Positions 1-9,380 of a DNA stretch of 64,000 nt are shown here, in pieces; position 1 is the first letter of the stretch, and each line of letters starts with the position of its first letter. Source of the stretch: Aureliella helgolandensis. Lineage in GTDB: Bacteria > Planctomycetota > Planctomycetia > Pirellulales > Pirellulaceae. The notes beneath the pieces were generated by a model. That model did no database searches, was not told the DNA's origin, and saw nothing but the letters and a program-made list of their open reading frames with translations. The stretch spans positions 2,356,001 to 2,420,000 of the forward strand of contig NZ_CP036298.1 of the NCBI RefSeq assembly GCF_007752135.1, written 5' to 3'. The translations under genes and the position numbers were made by a program.

Positions 1-136
1 TTAGTGGTGCAGCAAGTTGTTTGGGTGAGGATCTGTTGGAAAGCTCTAGATGTTGTGTAAAATCATTGTCGTTCGAATCAGGCAAGACTTCACCGCGATG
101 CAAAAGGAGCGTGATGTTAATCTTCCAAGATGCGGT

Positions 137-1705
137 TTATTCACGTGCACTGCGTTCCACTAGCCACTCCAGAACGCGTTGATGTTCTTCCGTGGGATGG
201 TCAACCTGGCTGAGCAGCTGCAGCGTCGATTCTCCCAGGCGGTTACGAATATGCGGATCGGCTCCGGCGTCAACTAGCACTGGTATGAAGCGGGGGTTGT
301 GTCGCGCGGCCAGATGGCAAGCGGTCATGCCAGCTAAGGTTTTTGCGTCAAGGTCGATGCCCGTCTTAATGATCTTTTGCAGCAAATGTGTTTGTTCCGG
401 ACGTGGATAGTAGAGGAAGCGATGAAGAATGTTGCGACCATGTAAGTCTGCTGCATTCGGAGCTTCCGTATACCCCAACGCCATTTCGAAGAAATTTTCC
501 TTGAAGTCCGGGTTCCATTCTGTGGTCATGAGCACTGTTTCCTGCTTTTCGGGCGCGAATGATGCACCAAGCTTCATCCACTTGCTCAGAGGTTCCGAGA
601 GCTTGACGTCCGGGCTTGCACCCAGTTCAAGTAGTTCCTGGAAGGCTGTTTGGTTATCAGCGAGGTAGGACCAAAGTAGCAGCGTCATACCTGCTGGAGA
701 TTGGTAGTTGATATCCAGTGTTGGTGCAATTTCTGAACGCACGGAAGCTGCACCATCCTTGCTGGCAATTGTATCGCAGTGAGCTCGGTAAGATGTGTTA
801 CTAGCGAAGGTTGTACTGGGAAGTGATTCACTCCATGCGATCGGGAAATCTGGAAGCGTTGGGGAGTGGAAACGTCCATTCTGATTACTAGGGAGGCGCA
901 ATTCCTTTTGCAAAGTCACAAATTCGCTTGGATCGGCCATTTTCTGAATTGCCAAGGAAATGTCGTCCAGCAGCCTAGTGCCGTCTTCGGAAGTGAGGGA
1001 CGGATCCGCGTTCTTAGCAAGTAACCATCGACAAACAGGAATTGCGAAGACTCCATGGATATCCCGTTTTATCGCGTAACGGCATGCGGTAAGTCCCTTC
1101 TTGTCCATCGCATTGACATCCACCCCCATCAGAACTAGTAATTGCAAATCTCTTTTCTTGATATTGTGCAATCCAGAATTGACACCTAGATACACATGAA
1201 GGAGCGTCATTCCATCACTGTTTCTTTGGTTGGGCTGATGGATGTACTTCATCGCTACACAAAAGAATTCGCTCCGCAGGTAGGCATGGCCGACGATCGA
1301 GAAGAGGACTGTGTCGCCAGCAAAGTGCTGAAATGTAACTTCGGCTCCCTCAGTAGAAGCAATGGTCGTTTTCAACGGAATATGCGGGTTGGCACCGTAT
1401 TCCAATAGCATTTCAAACGCCTCTACATTTCCCTCCATCATCGACCAGAACAACAAAGTCATTCCATTTAGTTCGGGAGAATTGATGTCAGCATTTTCGT
1501 CGAGCATTTCTCGAAGTAGAGAGAGGTTGTTCCTCGAAATTGTCTCTGCGATTCTCAAATTGTACGGCGTTGAGAACAATTCGAAGGCACTACGATCAAT
1601 CAGTCTAAGCTCGTTGGTCTGCGCAATAGCAGGTGCCATTGCTGCAAGCAAATACAAGAAAGTAAGTAGAAGCACTGATAGCAGATTCCTACCGGGGAGC
1701 ATCAT
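137..1705 (-). CDS. Exported ankyrin-repeat protein
   Basis: A protein of about 522 residues. A hydrophobic signal peptide ends near AIAQ, so it probably acts outside the cytoplasm. Ankyrin-like helices are visible, with phrases such as GMTLLFWSMMEGN, LLEYGANP and VDAGADPHIRNRLGES. The N-terminal half (about residues 45-270) and the C-terminal half (about 330-510) look like an ancient internal duplication: both run MTLLxWS, then TVLxx, then an FF segment, then a GMTxCxxA ankyrin unit. The start is ambiguous (ATG at 1717, 1705 or 1702); I chose 1705 because the signal peptide follows directly. It overlaps the 3' end of the upstream lipase gene by about 17 bases, so the two are probably co-translated. 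Ankyrin repeats bind proteins, and the lipase is the obvious candidate partner, possibly as an immunity or chaperone relationship. That last step is inference. Confidence 0.8.
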   Translation of the reverse strand: MMLPGRNLLSVLLLTFLYLLAAMAPAIAQTNELRLIDRSAFELFSTPYNLRIAETISRNNLSLLREMLDENADINSPELNGMTLLFWSMMEGNVEAFEMLLEYGANPHIPLKTTIASTEGAEVTFQHFAGDTVLFSIVGHAYLRSEFFCVAMKYIHQPNQRNSDGMTLLHVYLGVNSGLHNIKKRDLQLLVLMGVDVNAMDKKGLTACRYAIKRDIHGVFAIPVCRWLLAKNADPSLTSEDGTRLLDDISLAIQKMADPSEFVTLQKELRLPSNQNGRFHSPTLPDFPIAWSESLPSTTFASNTSYRAHCDTIASKDGAASVRSEIAPTLDINYQSPAGMTLLLWSYLADNQTAFQELLELGASPDVKLSEPLSKWMKLGASFAPEKQETVLMTTEWNPDFKENFFEMALGYTEAPNAADLHGRNILHRFLYYPRPEQTHLLQKIIKTGIDLDAKTLAGMTACHLAARHNPRFIPVLVDAGADPHIRNRLGESTLQLLSQVDHPTEEHQRVLEWLVERSARE

Positions 1706-4700
1706 GGTCGTACACATTCCAATTGGGATCGGTATGTAGAATTCCGTAGTATATTGCATCAAATTGATGTGACCTGAACATCTTGAACGATGCAAGGGGG
1801 ATCTTGCCCAACGCTATCGAGATCTTAGCAGCGATTGTCAAGAACTGATTTTTCCATTCGTCCAAATCATCAGGAAGGCTTCTTAGGAGCAACTTAGCCT
1901 CATCAAACTGTGTTCGTTCAGATTCAAAAAGATTGAAGTGACCTTCAATAGATACTTGCCGTCCTACCGCTCTAGGCAGAGCAGTGACGTGTGTTTGTAA
2001 GAACGTCAATAAATCCGGCAATGAGCGTTCAGTGCTAACAAACTCATTTACTGCGTACGCGGTAATGAGTGATTCCGCTCTGTCAAAGTTCAACATTGCT
2101 GCTCTGTAAGCAGGTATCAATGGGATCGTATGTGGTTGGAGACCAGCGGCATTGAAGGTTCTAGCTTGAATTCCAGTCAACAGAGACGCCGCGCTTGCCA
2201 TGCCCCCCCCGAGGGAATGCCCGCTGATCGAAAGACTACTTTCAACAGGGGAAAGCTGTGCCAAATAGTAGGTTAGATCCATTGCTGCGATATACTGCGG
2301 CTCACCGTTTGTGAGGAGCTGTCGAACATTCGATATGAGATCCTCTGGTGTATCGAGGTCGGTCCCTGCAAAAGAGATTATGTAGCCACCGGATACATAA
2401 TCTCGGTAGAGACCAGCTTTGAATCCAAGTGGAAATATCGGACTGCCAATATCTCTTCTCGCATTAAACAAGTACGTAAGTATTAAGGCTTGGAAGCTCT
2501 GATTCAGATCTGAATCTTCTAGCCATTTTTCAACCTGTTCTTGATCGATGTACTGCAGCGACATGTCCGGGTGTGAACCCTTAGCGTAGACCGCTTCTGC
2601 AGCAGCTGCACTACGCAATTCCGGCATTGAATTAAGCGCTGGGAAGAATGTATTGGCGTTCACTGCCATATATTTAACTTCGTCAGTTGCTTTAACAATT
2701 TCTGATGTGCTCCAAATGGTAGCCTTGATGCGATCATCCGGTTTGTGGAGAGTATCGACATCAATCTTAACGTCATGGCCGGTGGTAATCTGAATTGCCT
2801 CTAACCAGAGGACTACTCTTCCGTTATACGGATTGTAGTTCAGCTCTGAGAGTGTAAAGTCACCAATCAAATCTCCGTCGGGCGTACCCAAAAGACGTCG
2901 GTTGGCATTGTATTTTGGCGCGTCCCAAATATTGATCGTGCCAGACGGCTTGTTCTTCCTCAATTCCTCTAAGCGTATGACAATCTCGGATGGAGGGATA
3001 TGTGTTGGCAACTGTATGACAAGTGGTGTAAATTGATTAGCGTCCTTGTAGAGCATCTTGCCTATGGCAAACCTGTTGGATTCAAGTTCTTCTTCCCAAT
3101 CGTCCAATTCAGGGAAAAATGTGCCATTGTCGTTGTCGCTATCGATATCTAGATCAATTCCCCAAACCATTACGTCAAGCGAAGCTACTTGAATGCTATT
3201 TAAATTGCAGGAGTCGAACGGAGAACTGTTGTCTTGTTGTGTGGGGGCCCAAGTTAGATTGATGGGGGTGCGATGCAACGCGATGCCCTCGACATACAGT
3301 GTCTCTTGACCTGTATAGGGAAGTGTGGGGACGGTGAGCATGTCGCTTGGACCACCCGCATAATACATGTAGGGAAGGACGAGATTGTTCTTCTGCGGCG
3401 AATCCCAAAGTCGAATCGTAGAAAGATCGTAGCTCAAATAAAAGCGACCATCGTCTGCACTCATCTCCTCGGTCAACATCGGGGTGAAGTCCACTGGAAG
3501 CAGATCGTCGTCCAAGAATCCACGTTCAAATTGATCACTCAGACCACTTTCGTCATCGTCGTCGTCATTGCGCAATACGTCCATCTCCAGCATTGGGTAA
3601 GTAACTGCCCCTTGATCATCGTCGGAGACGGTCAGAGTTAGGGGATAGAGTGAATCGCCATAGACTCGCGGCAACCTGAACTCAACGGTCTTAGCGGGAG
3701 TGTTGGAACAGGTATAGAACTGGCTGAACACGTTGCTGTTGGCCGTGGTCCCATCGGCCCAAGTAACACTGGCTGTATGAAGGTCATGAATGCCAGGGTC
3801 TAGAAAGCTTGCTTGGAGCACGGTCCAGGCATCTCCGTGGGAGTCAACCTCGTGACCGATCTGTGGCCGGCCAACAAGTCGAGGTGGTACATTCACCACT
3901 TCCAAAGTCAGTGAGTCCGTTTCGCCCGCGAAGTCCACTTCTACTTCTAGAGGGTCGGTCGGCGTTTCATTGCCCGGCCAAGGTCCGTCGTCCGGTATGT
4001 GGAACGAAACGCCATACACTCCATTGGCATTCAGAATGTTGCGCTGGTGGACCTGCTCGCCAAGATCAAGCTTGCCGTTGAAATTTAGATCGGCAAAGAT
4101 GATGAGCGTTTGAGGGATTGAGGAAGATCCCTCAAGCTCAATAGTAATGGAAATTTCCTGTCCCTCTAGAACGCGCCGGCTAGAGTCGGATGTTCCTCCA
4201 TCGTAGAGTTTCACACTCCGTATTTTGTATGGCTGTTCGTCCGGCTCGAAGCTAGCTGTTCCTGTTGGGCTGGGGCCAGAGGATGGTGGATCGTACGGTG
4301 GAATATATGGAGTCGTTCCCGAAGGTGTGGGCGAGGGCGAGGAAGGAGTTGGAGACGGAGACGGAGATGGAGACGGAGACGGAGACGGAGACGGAGACGG
4401 AGACGGGGACGGGGACGGAGACGGGGACGGAGACGGGGATGGAGACGGGGACGGAGACGGGGACGGAGACGGGGATGGAGACGGGGATGGAGACGGGGAT
4501 GGAGACGGGGATGGAGACGGGGACGGGGACGGGGACGGGGACGGGGACGGAGATGGAGATGGAGATGGAGATGGAGATGGAGATGGAGATGGAGGGTCGA
4601 ACGGAATGGTACCTGATGGGGTTGGGGTTGAAGGTGTACTGCCGGGCGGATCAATGGGTAACGTCCCCGACGGTGTGGGAATGGGGTAACCACTCTCGTT

Positions 4701-5438
4701 GCAGAATTCATTGAACGCTCGATCGATCCAATCCTCAGGAATGGAATCTCCACAGTTCCACAATCGAATTGCGGTTTCGTTGATCGAGTCAACAGCGGTT
4801 GCTGTTGCAGAGTCGCCTGTGGGCGCTTCGCCTTCGCCGGTTAGTACTTGATCTACTGCGTAACGATCCTGCAAATAATCCTCTTCCGTCGCCTCAGAAG
4901 AAGCATGGGTTTGATTGACGTCCGGCTCTTCGGATTCTAGTGGGCTTGAATCTGCAAGTTGATGGTGAATCGTGAATTCCGGCTGAGTGGCGAAGGTGGC
5001 AGTCGCGTTGCCAACGGACGTGGGGGACAGAATGCTGGCTGCATGGACTGGCTCCACGGGAGCAAGGGAGGTTGAAGCTTGCTGGGCTTGCGTCGAAATG
5101 TTCCTGGACCGATCGTCAGCCCCTGTGAACTCAGCGACCGCTTCAGCCTCATAGGCGATTGCAGACCCCATCGGGATTGACGAATCGCCAGGGGCTGCAG
5201 GAGCCTTCCCCGAGGTCGAAAGCTTGGGGCTACCGACAATTCGGGCTTCTGAAGAGAGTACGCTGTACTCGTCAGGGATGTCGGTCGGTGCGATCGTATC
5301 GCCAGCCAATACAACTCGAGGCGAGAGTGGCTCGACATTCAGGATGCGATGCCTAGAACGCGTGGCATGAGGAGTGAGAAAGAGAGCCGCGTGTCGCATT
5401 TCATGGTCTCCACTTGAAACGCCAAGAGGAAAGTCCAT
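1689..5438 (-). CDS. Large exported lipase-like protein with Ser-Pro spacer
   Basis: About 1249 residues. Near the N terminus is NVEPLSPRVVLAG, a degenerate version of the LEPR-x-LL motif found at the start of many large planctomycete surface proteins. A Ser/Thr/Glu-rich region follows, then about 40 Ser-Pro dipeptides. Next is a GEVED-like beta domain (DLNFNGKLDLGEQV), then a PKD/cadherin-like segment, then a C-terminal alpha/beta hydrolase. The nucleophile elbow GHSLGG lies near residue 1074, preceded by FAGTD, as in class 3 lipases. The expected role is hydrolysis of lipids or esters at the cell surface or outside. An alternative start is ATG at 5399. Its stop codon lies inside the next gene, which encodes an exported ankyrin protein. 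Substrate is unknown. Confidence 0.75.
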   Translation of the reverse strand: MDFPLGVSSGDHEMRHAALFLTPHATRSRHRILNVEPLSPRVVLAGDTIAPTDIPDEYSVLSSEARIVGSPKLSTSGKAPAAPGDSSIPMGSAIAYEAEAVAEFTGADDRSRNISTQAQQASTSLAPVEPVHAASILSPTSVGNATATFATQPEFTIHHQLADSSPLESEEPDVNQTHASSEATEEDYLQDRYAVDQVLTGEGEAPTGDSATATAVDSINETAIRLWNCGDSIPEDWIDRAFNEFCNESGYPIPTPSGTLPIDPPGSTPSTPTPSGTIPFDPPSPSPSPSPSPSPSPSPSPSPSPSPSPSPSPSPSPSPSPSPSPSPSPSPSPSPSPSPSPSPSPSPSPSPSPSPSPSPSPSPTPSSPSPTPSGTTPYIPPYDPPSSGPSPTGTASFEPDEQPYKIRSVKLYDGGTSDSSRRVLEGQEISITIELEGSSSIPQTLIIFADLNFNGKLDLGEQVHQRNILNANGVYGVSFHIPDDGPWPGNETPTDPLEVEVDFAGETDSLTLEVVNVPPRLVGRPQIGHEVDSHGDAWTVLQASFLDPGIHDLHTASVTWADGTTANSNVFSQFYTCSNTPAKTVEFRLPRVYGDSLYPLTLTVSDDDQGAVTYPMLEMDVLRNDDDDDESGLSDQFERGFLDDDLLPVDFTPMLTEEMSADDGRFYLSYDLSTIRLWDSPQKNNLVLPYMYYAGGPSDMLTVPTLPYTGQETLYVEGIALHRTPINLTWAPTQQDNSSPFDSCNLNSIQVASLDVMVWGIDLDIDSDNDNGTFFPELDDWEEELESNRFAIGKMLYKDANQFTPLVIQLPTHIPPSEIVIRLEELRKNKPSGTINIWDAPKYNANRRLLGTPDGDLIGDFTLSELNYNPYNGRVVLWLEAIQITTGHDVKIDVDTLHKPDDRIKATIWSTSEIVKATDEVKYMAVNANTFFPALNSMPELRSAAAAEAVYAKGSHPDMSLQYIDQEQVEKWLEDSDLNQSFQALILTYLFNARRDIGSPIFPLGFKAGLYRDYVSGGYIISFAGTDLDTPEDLISNVRQLLTNGEPQYIAAMDLTYYLAQLSPVESSLSISGHSLGGGMASAASLLTGIQARTFNAAGLQPHTIPLIPAYRAAMLNFDRAESLITAYAVNEFVSTERSLPDLLTFLQTHVTALPRAVGRQVSIEGHFNLFESERTQFDEAKLLLRSLPDDLDEWKNQFLTIAAKISIALGKIPLASFKMFRSHQFDAIYYGILHTDPNWNVYDHDAPR
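4351..4593. repeat. Hexanucleotide microsatellite encoding (Ser-Pro)n
   Basis: About 40 tandem hexamers of GGAGAC, GGGGAC or GGAGAT on the plus strand encode an uninterrupted Ser-Pro run on the minus strand inside the lipase gene. The unit variants occur in blocks (GGAGAC, then GGGGAC/GGAGAC alternation, then pure GGGGAC, then pure GGAGAT), which suggests repeated local expansion by slippage or unequal exchange. Because the unit is six bases, changes in copy number keep the reading frame and only alter spacer length. Confidence 0.95.
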
Positions 5439-5543
5439 CAAAACGCAAACCCAATTGTCACCGTTTTGATGGCGTTTACCGCCTCACACTAACGCGCTGA
5501 AATACAGATGCAACATGTTACTAACAATATCTTTAAGAAAAAT

Positions 5544-7283
5544 TTAGAGCGAAGGCGTAGATGCAGAGGATTGCTGTTTTTGCTTGCGTTTTCTAAGCGC
5601 AGCTGCCTGTTCAAACTTCGACGAGGCGGCGGCGTTAGCTTCGGTACCCCCCGCCGGAATTGGAGAAAAGCGAAGTACGTCATAGGGCCCTTCGTACCAA
5701 CCCACCAAATCTCTGAAGCCGATGCGGTGGAACTGCTCGCCAATGCCTTCGACACACCCAAGTGAGATCGCTATATGCGACCAAGCAACCGCTTGTTGAA
5801 AATTTTGCTGCTTGAAGTAGCACCAGCCACTCATCCAAGCCAGTTCGGGAAAGCAGGCATCGATGGATAAACCGATTCCACAACGAGAAATCGCCTCGTC
5901 CAAGAGCCCGAGCTCCACACAGCATTTTGCTCCCATATAGCACGCCCAGGCAGCTAACTCATGTCCGGGGTGAATTGAAGCGCAGCGATCAAAAGCTGCG
6001 ATGGCTCCCTCGTGTTGTAGGAGATTGGCAAGAGTTTGCCCCAGGTAGTACCATGCTCGCCCGTTCTCAGGGCTCCATTTCAAGTCTTCACGCAGAATGC
6101 GATGATCTCGCTCAAGCTTGCGGCGCATCGCCTCTGGAGGTTTGGGGATTTCATCGAAGACGAGGTGGGGGAGCACTCGGCGATGGTACTGTTGATGCTT
6201 GCTGACCAAAGCCTCGTGTGTCCTGCCTTGCCACTGTAGAGTGGTCGGCAAGCGTATCAAACGCTCCTTGCTATATTGACCATCGCTTGACTCCACCAGC
6301 CATAGGTCCACGTCGTCGTGAGTTTCAAGCAGCTCAATCAATTGGTGGAAGGTGAACGCGTCCGACGTGCTGCGCAGTCGTTCGTCGGTGTCGAGTGTCA
6401 AGGCCCAGGTGGCGTCGGTTTGTTGCGCGAGCTCAAGTGCAAGGTTGCGAGCTTTGGCGAAGTCATCGGACCAGTTCAAGGTTGCAAGCTGCAGTTTACT
6501 TCCTGCCACGGCCCGCGCCACGTCGAGCGTTTTATCTTCGATCCCTGTATCGATCAGTAGGACTTGGTCTACCCAATCCACCACCGACTCCAGCGCATCA
6601 CCGATCAATTCTTCGCAACTACCTGCGAGGACCGTGCACGCAATTCGAGTCCGTCCGCTGCGGGTTAACGTTTTCGGCAGTGGAACTTTGGGAGCAGGCG
6701 GATTGGTCCGAACGACCGAGACCGCTCGGGAAACGGCTTCTGGGCTGGGCGCGAGCTTGAGAAAGTCTACCAGCTTCTCTACCACTACAACTGGGGCGTT
6801 CTGCGTCTCTTCAAAATCTATGATCAAGCTACCTTGGCGAGGGAAGGTTGCTGCGAGCTTCGTCCATAGTTGCTGTTGAATATTCTCGGAAGAGGGCCAC
6901 CAATCCGTGCGTTTGAGCGATTGGATCGAATCGTCCAGTTCTCGACGACTCCAAATTAGCTTGGTGTGTGGGCCCCAGGCGCGCATGAGGTCATTGATCG
7001 ATAAGGTCAACAGAGGGTGTTTGGCACCCACGACCTTGCAATCTGCGGAAAGTCTGTTGCAGAACCATTGCCGCAGTAGCAAGATGCGATTGGACGCTGG
7101 CTCTGCGGCGATAAGCTGCGGTTCTGTCCACCAGCGTCGAAGGGATTGAGCAAGATCTTGCGGTTCGTAGTAGTTTCCCCAAAACGGTGCCCCCATATCA
7201 ACCCCCAGCTCATGCAGCATTGCCGCAATCATGCTTGACCCCGACCGGTAGGTGCCGACAACGGCGACAGGTTGGACCTCCAT
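5544..7283 (-). CDS. Sulfotransferase / family 2 glycosyltransferase / TPR fusion protein
   Basis: A 579-residue three-part protein. Residues 1-190 look like a PAPS-dependent sulfotransferase: the 5'-phosphosulfate loop TYRSGSS is at 11-17, and WSRRELDDSIQS at 111-122 resembles the 3'-phosphate site. Residues 213-390 match a GT-A family 2 glycosyltransferase (ACTVLAGSCEELIGDALESV, then the DTD motif at 298-300). Residues 400-540 contain TPR helices (AWYYLGQTLANLLQHEGAIAAFDRCASIHPG). No signal peptide or membrane segment is visible, so it is probably cytoplasmic. The two catalytic domains suggest assembly and sulfation of a glycan or glycosylated product. It is followed upstream by an SDR-like and an oxygenase-like gene on the same strand. 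The acceptor is unknown. Confidence 0.75.
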   Translation of the reverse strand: MEVQPVAVVGTYRSGSSMIAAMLHELGVDMGAPFWGNYYEPQDLAQSLRRWWTEPQLIAAEPASNRILLLRQWFCNRLSADCKVVGAKHPLLTLSINDLMRAWGPHTKLIWSRRELDDSIQSLKRTDWWPSSENIQQQLWTKLAATFPRQGSLIIDFEETQNAPVVVVEKLVDFLKLAPSPEAVSRAVSVVRTNPPAPKVPLPKTLTRSGRTRIACTVLAGSCEELIGDALESVVDWVDQVLLIDTGIEDKTLDVARAVAGSKLQLATLNWSDDFAKARNLALELAQQTDATWALTLDTDERLRSTSDAFTFHQLIELLETHDDVDLWLVESSDGQYSKERLIRLPTTLQWQGRTHEALVSKHQQYHRRVLPHLVFDEIPKPPEAMRRKLERDHRILREDLKWSPENGRAWYYLGQTLANLLQHEGAIAAFDRCASIHPGHELAAWACYMGAKCCVELGLLDEAISRCGIGLSIDACFPELAWMSGWCYFKQQNFQQAVAWSHIAISLGCVEGIGEQFHRIGFRDLVGWYEGPYDVLRFSPIPAGGTEANAAASSKFEQAAALRKRKQKQQSSASTPSL

Positions 7284-7342
7284 CGCGTGCTCCTTTTATC
7301 CAATGGTCTGCTGCTTAAAATTCCGGCTCCAGGCAGGCTGCA

Positions 7343-8014
7343 CTAGAGTGTGGAAGCCGGGGAAACGGCGGCCCAATCCGGCTCCGTACTTACAGGTGGG
7401 TGGGCCCTTTGTTCGACTCTCGGACGAGCGTACCCGCCCCGCACGATTCCAGTTTGGCCACGCAGTATTAGTACCAACATGAGGTTGGTTAAGAACTCCA
7501 CCTCTACGACTGGTTGAACCGGTTCTTCAGTCCCAAGCCAGCCCCAGCGACCGTTGCGAAATTCAAATCGCCCCGTGGGATCGTGCCGCCCGACAACGTA
7601 TCCAGGTCGAAAGATGAGTACCTCCGCGCAGGCTGATTGAATCAAATGTTCGCACCAAAGTTTGTTTTGCGCCATTGAGAATAATTGATCTTCAGGCCAG
7701 GAAAGTTCGACTGCTGATGAGGAGATGTAAGTGTAGTGGTCGAATCGACAATTCGTCACAATGTTTTCAATGTGTGCATGCGAATGCCCTGAGAAGTCGA
7801 CCAAATAATTCCAATGTTGACCGGCTAATTGGGTCGAGCAGGAATTGAAATCGTGGCGATCGCACTTGAGGTGTGGAACTGTCTTGAACAGATCCGGTGC
7901 TGTAACGCCCCGATTGAGTAAAGTGACTTCGAGTGTCGTCTGCTCAAGGACACGTTCCACAAAAACGCGACCTATGAAATTGGTACCTCCGAGAACTAGC
8001 ATGCGTGCCGCCAT
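7343..8014 (-). CDS. Short NAD(P)-binding SDR/epimerase-like protein
   Basis: A 223-residue protein with an N-terminal Rossmann fold: GGTNFIG at 9-15 is the extended-SDR nucleotide-binding glycine motif. YISSSAV at 96-102 matches the active-site Ser strand. The catalytic YxxxK appears as MxxxK (Met114, Lys118), so the general-acid Tyr is missing at the expected place. RPGYVVGRHDPTGRFEF matches the RPGxVVG motif of the family. The protein is shorter than typical extended SDRs (about 300 residues) and its C terminus looks divergent, as if eroded. It may bind a dinucleotide without classic epimerase activity. It sits between the sulfotransferase/glycosyltransferase fusion and an oxygenase-like gene on one strand. 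Confidence 0.7.
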   Translation of the reverse strand: MAARMLVLGGTNFIGRVFVERVLEQTTLEVTLLNRGVTAPDLFKTVPHLKCDRHDFNSCSTQLAGQHWNYLVDFSGHSHAHIENIVTNCRFDHYTYISSSAVELSWPEDQLFSMAQNKLWCEHLIQSACAEVLIFRPGYVVGRHDPTGRFEFRNGRWGWLGTEEPVQPVVEVEFLTNLMLVLILRGQTGIVRGGYARPRVEQRAHPPVSTEPDWAAVSPASTL

Positions 8015-8059
8015 TGTGGTTTTCCTTTCGACTCTCGTTTCAGCCTTGCAGGCCGCGCA

Positions 8060-8899
8060 CTATGGAACTTTCTGCAATTCTGTCGACGTCTGGAATTTTG
8101 CAATCGATTTGTCCGTCCAACGATCCCACGGATCCATGTCGAGGCTCTGCTTAAACGCGACATGCGACTGGTAACGCGCCAATAGATAATTCGGTGAAGC
8201 GTGGTACCACCAGACGTAGGCATTGCGCTGTGCTAGCCGGGATCCCAGATACGCGTGGTAGGACACGGGCGACACTTCGAAGATCAGCAGCGAATTATTG
8301 GTCGGCGGAATTCGCTGAACTAGCCGTTTTCCCAGTTCCGCGTACAATCCGGTTTCACCCCCAGCCCCCGGTTGCCACGGGGGATTCGCGCAGTAGTAGA
8401 GGCAAGCGACTGCCCGCGCTGTCTTAATGGCTTGCGGCTGGCGATCGCGGGTGTCGTCGGAGTAATTGCATTGGCAACCAGCCTGGAACAGACGCATTCC
8501 CTGGTAGTTCGGGGCGATGTTGGGAAACGACACAACCGCAAAATCGGTATGCGGCCAACCCGGTTTTGACGGAGCATTGTGGCGATGCATCCCAATCATC
8601 ACATTCTCATCCAACCGGATTGAGAAAGAACTGGCCGTGAATTCTCGGAATTCCGTCGATACGAATGCAGCAATGCTAGTCTGCTGCACGTGGCTTAACA
8701 TAGGGGTGAAGTTGAGTGCGTCGTATTTCAGCTCACCAACTTCGCCCACCTTACCAATCGGCTTGGCTTGTGTGATCAGCTCCTTGAAGAGCAGCCCGAG
8801 ATTGGAAGCTAACGCGGCTGGAAACACGTTCTCGATCACCATGTGATTGAACGGATAGCTGCCTAGCGTAATCCGAGCATCACGACACACAATACTCAT
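8060..8899 (-). CDS. Probable 2-oxoglutarate/Fe(II) oxygenase-like protein
   Basis: A 279-residue protein. PHTDF supplies an HxD pair (His117, Asp119). A distal SYHAYLG (His215) is followed ten residues later by Arg225. This matches the HxD...H plus 2OG-binding Arg/Lys spacing of prolyl-4-hydroxylase-type dioxygenases. LLIFEVSPVSYHAYLG resembles the second metal-ligand strand of that fold. No signal peptide is visible. It probably hydroxylates a small molecule, glycan or side chain made with the downstream neighbours (SDR-like and sulfotransferase/glycosyltransferase genes, 45 and 59 bases apart). The family call is by motif spacing only. Confidence 0.55.
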   Translation of the reverse strand: MSIVCRDARITLGSYPFNHMVIENVFPAALASNLGLLFKELITQAKPIGKVGEVGELKYDALNFTPMLSHVQQTSIAAFVSTEFREFTASSFSIRLDENVMIGMHRHNAPSKPGWPHTDFAVVSFPNIAPNYQGMRLFQAGCQCNYSDDTRDRQPQAIKTARAVACLYYCANPPWQPGAGGETGLYAELGKRLVQRIPPTNNSLLIFEVSPVSYHAYLGSRLAQRNAYVWWYHASPNYLLARYQSHVAFKQSLDMDPWDRWTDKSIAKFQTSTELQKVP

Positions 8900-9380
8900 A
8901 GCAAACTCACTTGCTAAGTCACGGTATCAATACCATACATCAGCAGCCTGAAGGACTGGCAAGGCCATGTCAAGAGTTTGCGGCTACCAATTTTTCATTT
9001 CATCCAAGTTCCCACAGTGGCCAGTGCCCGATCACTGTGCGAGGGGGCAGTGCGACGAGCGGCAGCTTCGCAAAACAGTCCCTCCCACCCACGGTCCGCA
9101 GAGGGCAGGGACTGCCGCATCAGTCAGGCTGTCAGTTTGGGGCAATTGAGTGTGTGCCAGTGAGTGTGGCCAGGTCAGAAATGCCGGGATTCTGCAATGC
9201 ACAGCAATGCCTGCACCGCGCCAGAAACGGACTCGAAAGTCCAGCCTGCAAGCAGAAGCAGAGGATGTTCGACCGAGCGGGGAAATCGCCCGGGAATCCC
9301 TGGCTGGCCAGGGACGTGGTGCCAGGCGAGAGATCGGACTAACTGAAGCGGGACGTCCCGCTGGCCAGACGCTTGCCCTA
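8900..9380. other. Gene-free stretch with small palindromes
   Basis: No reading frame here looks coding: several short overlapping frames occur, all rich in Arg, Ser and Pro. Two tight inverted repeats are present: CCCTGG-CTGG-CCAGGG at 9298-9313, and a perfect 16-base palindrome AGCGGGACGTCCCGCT at 9347-9362. The second lies immediately before the tandem repeat block. Confidence 0.6.

Noticed and set aside
4211-4792. Long frames of Arg-Leu, Gly-Asp and Glu-Thr repeats on both strands
   Set aside because: They are the other frames of the hexanucleotide array inside the lipase gene.
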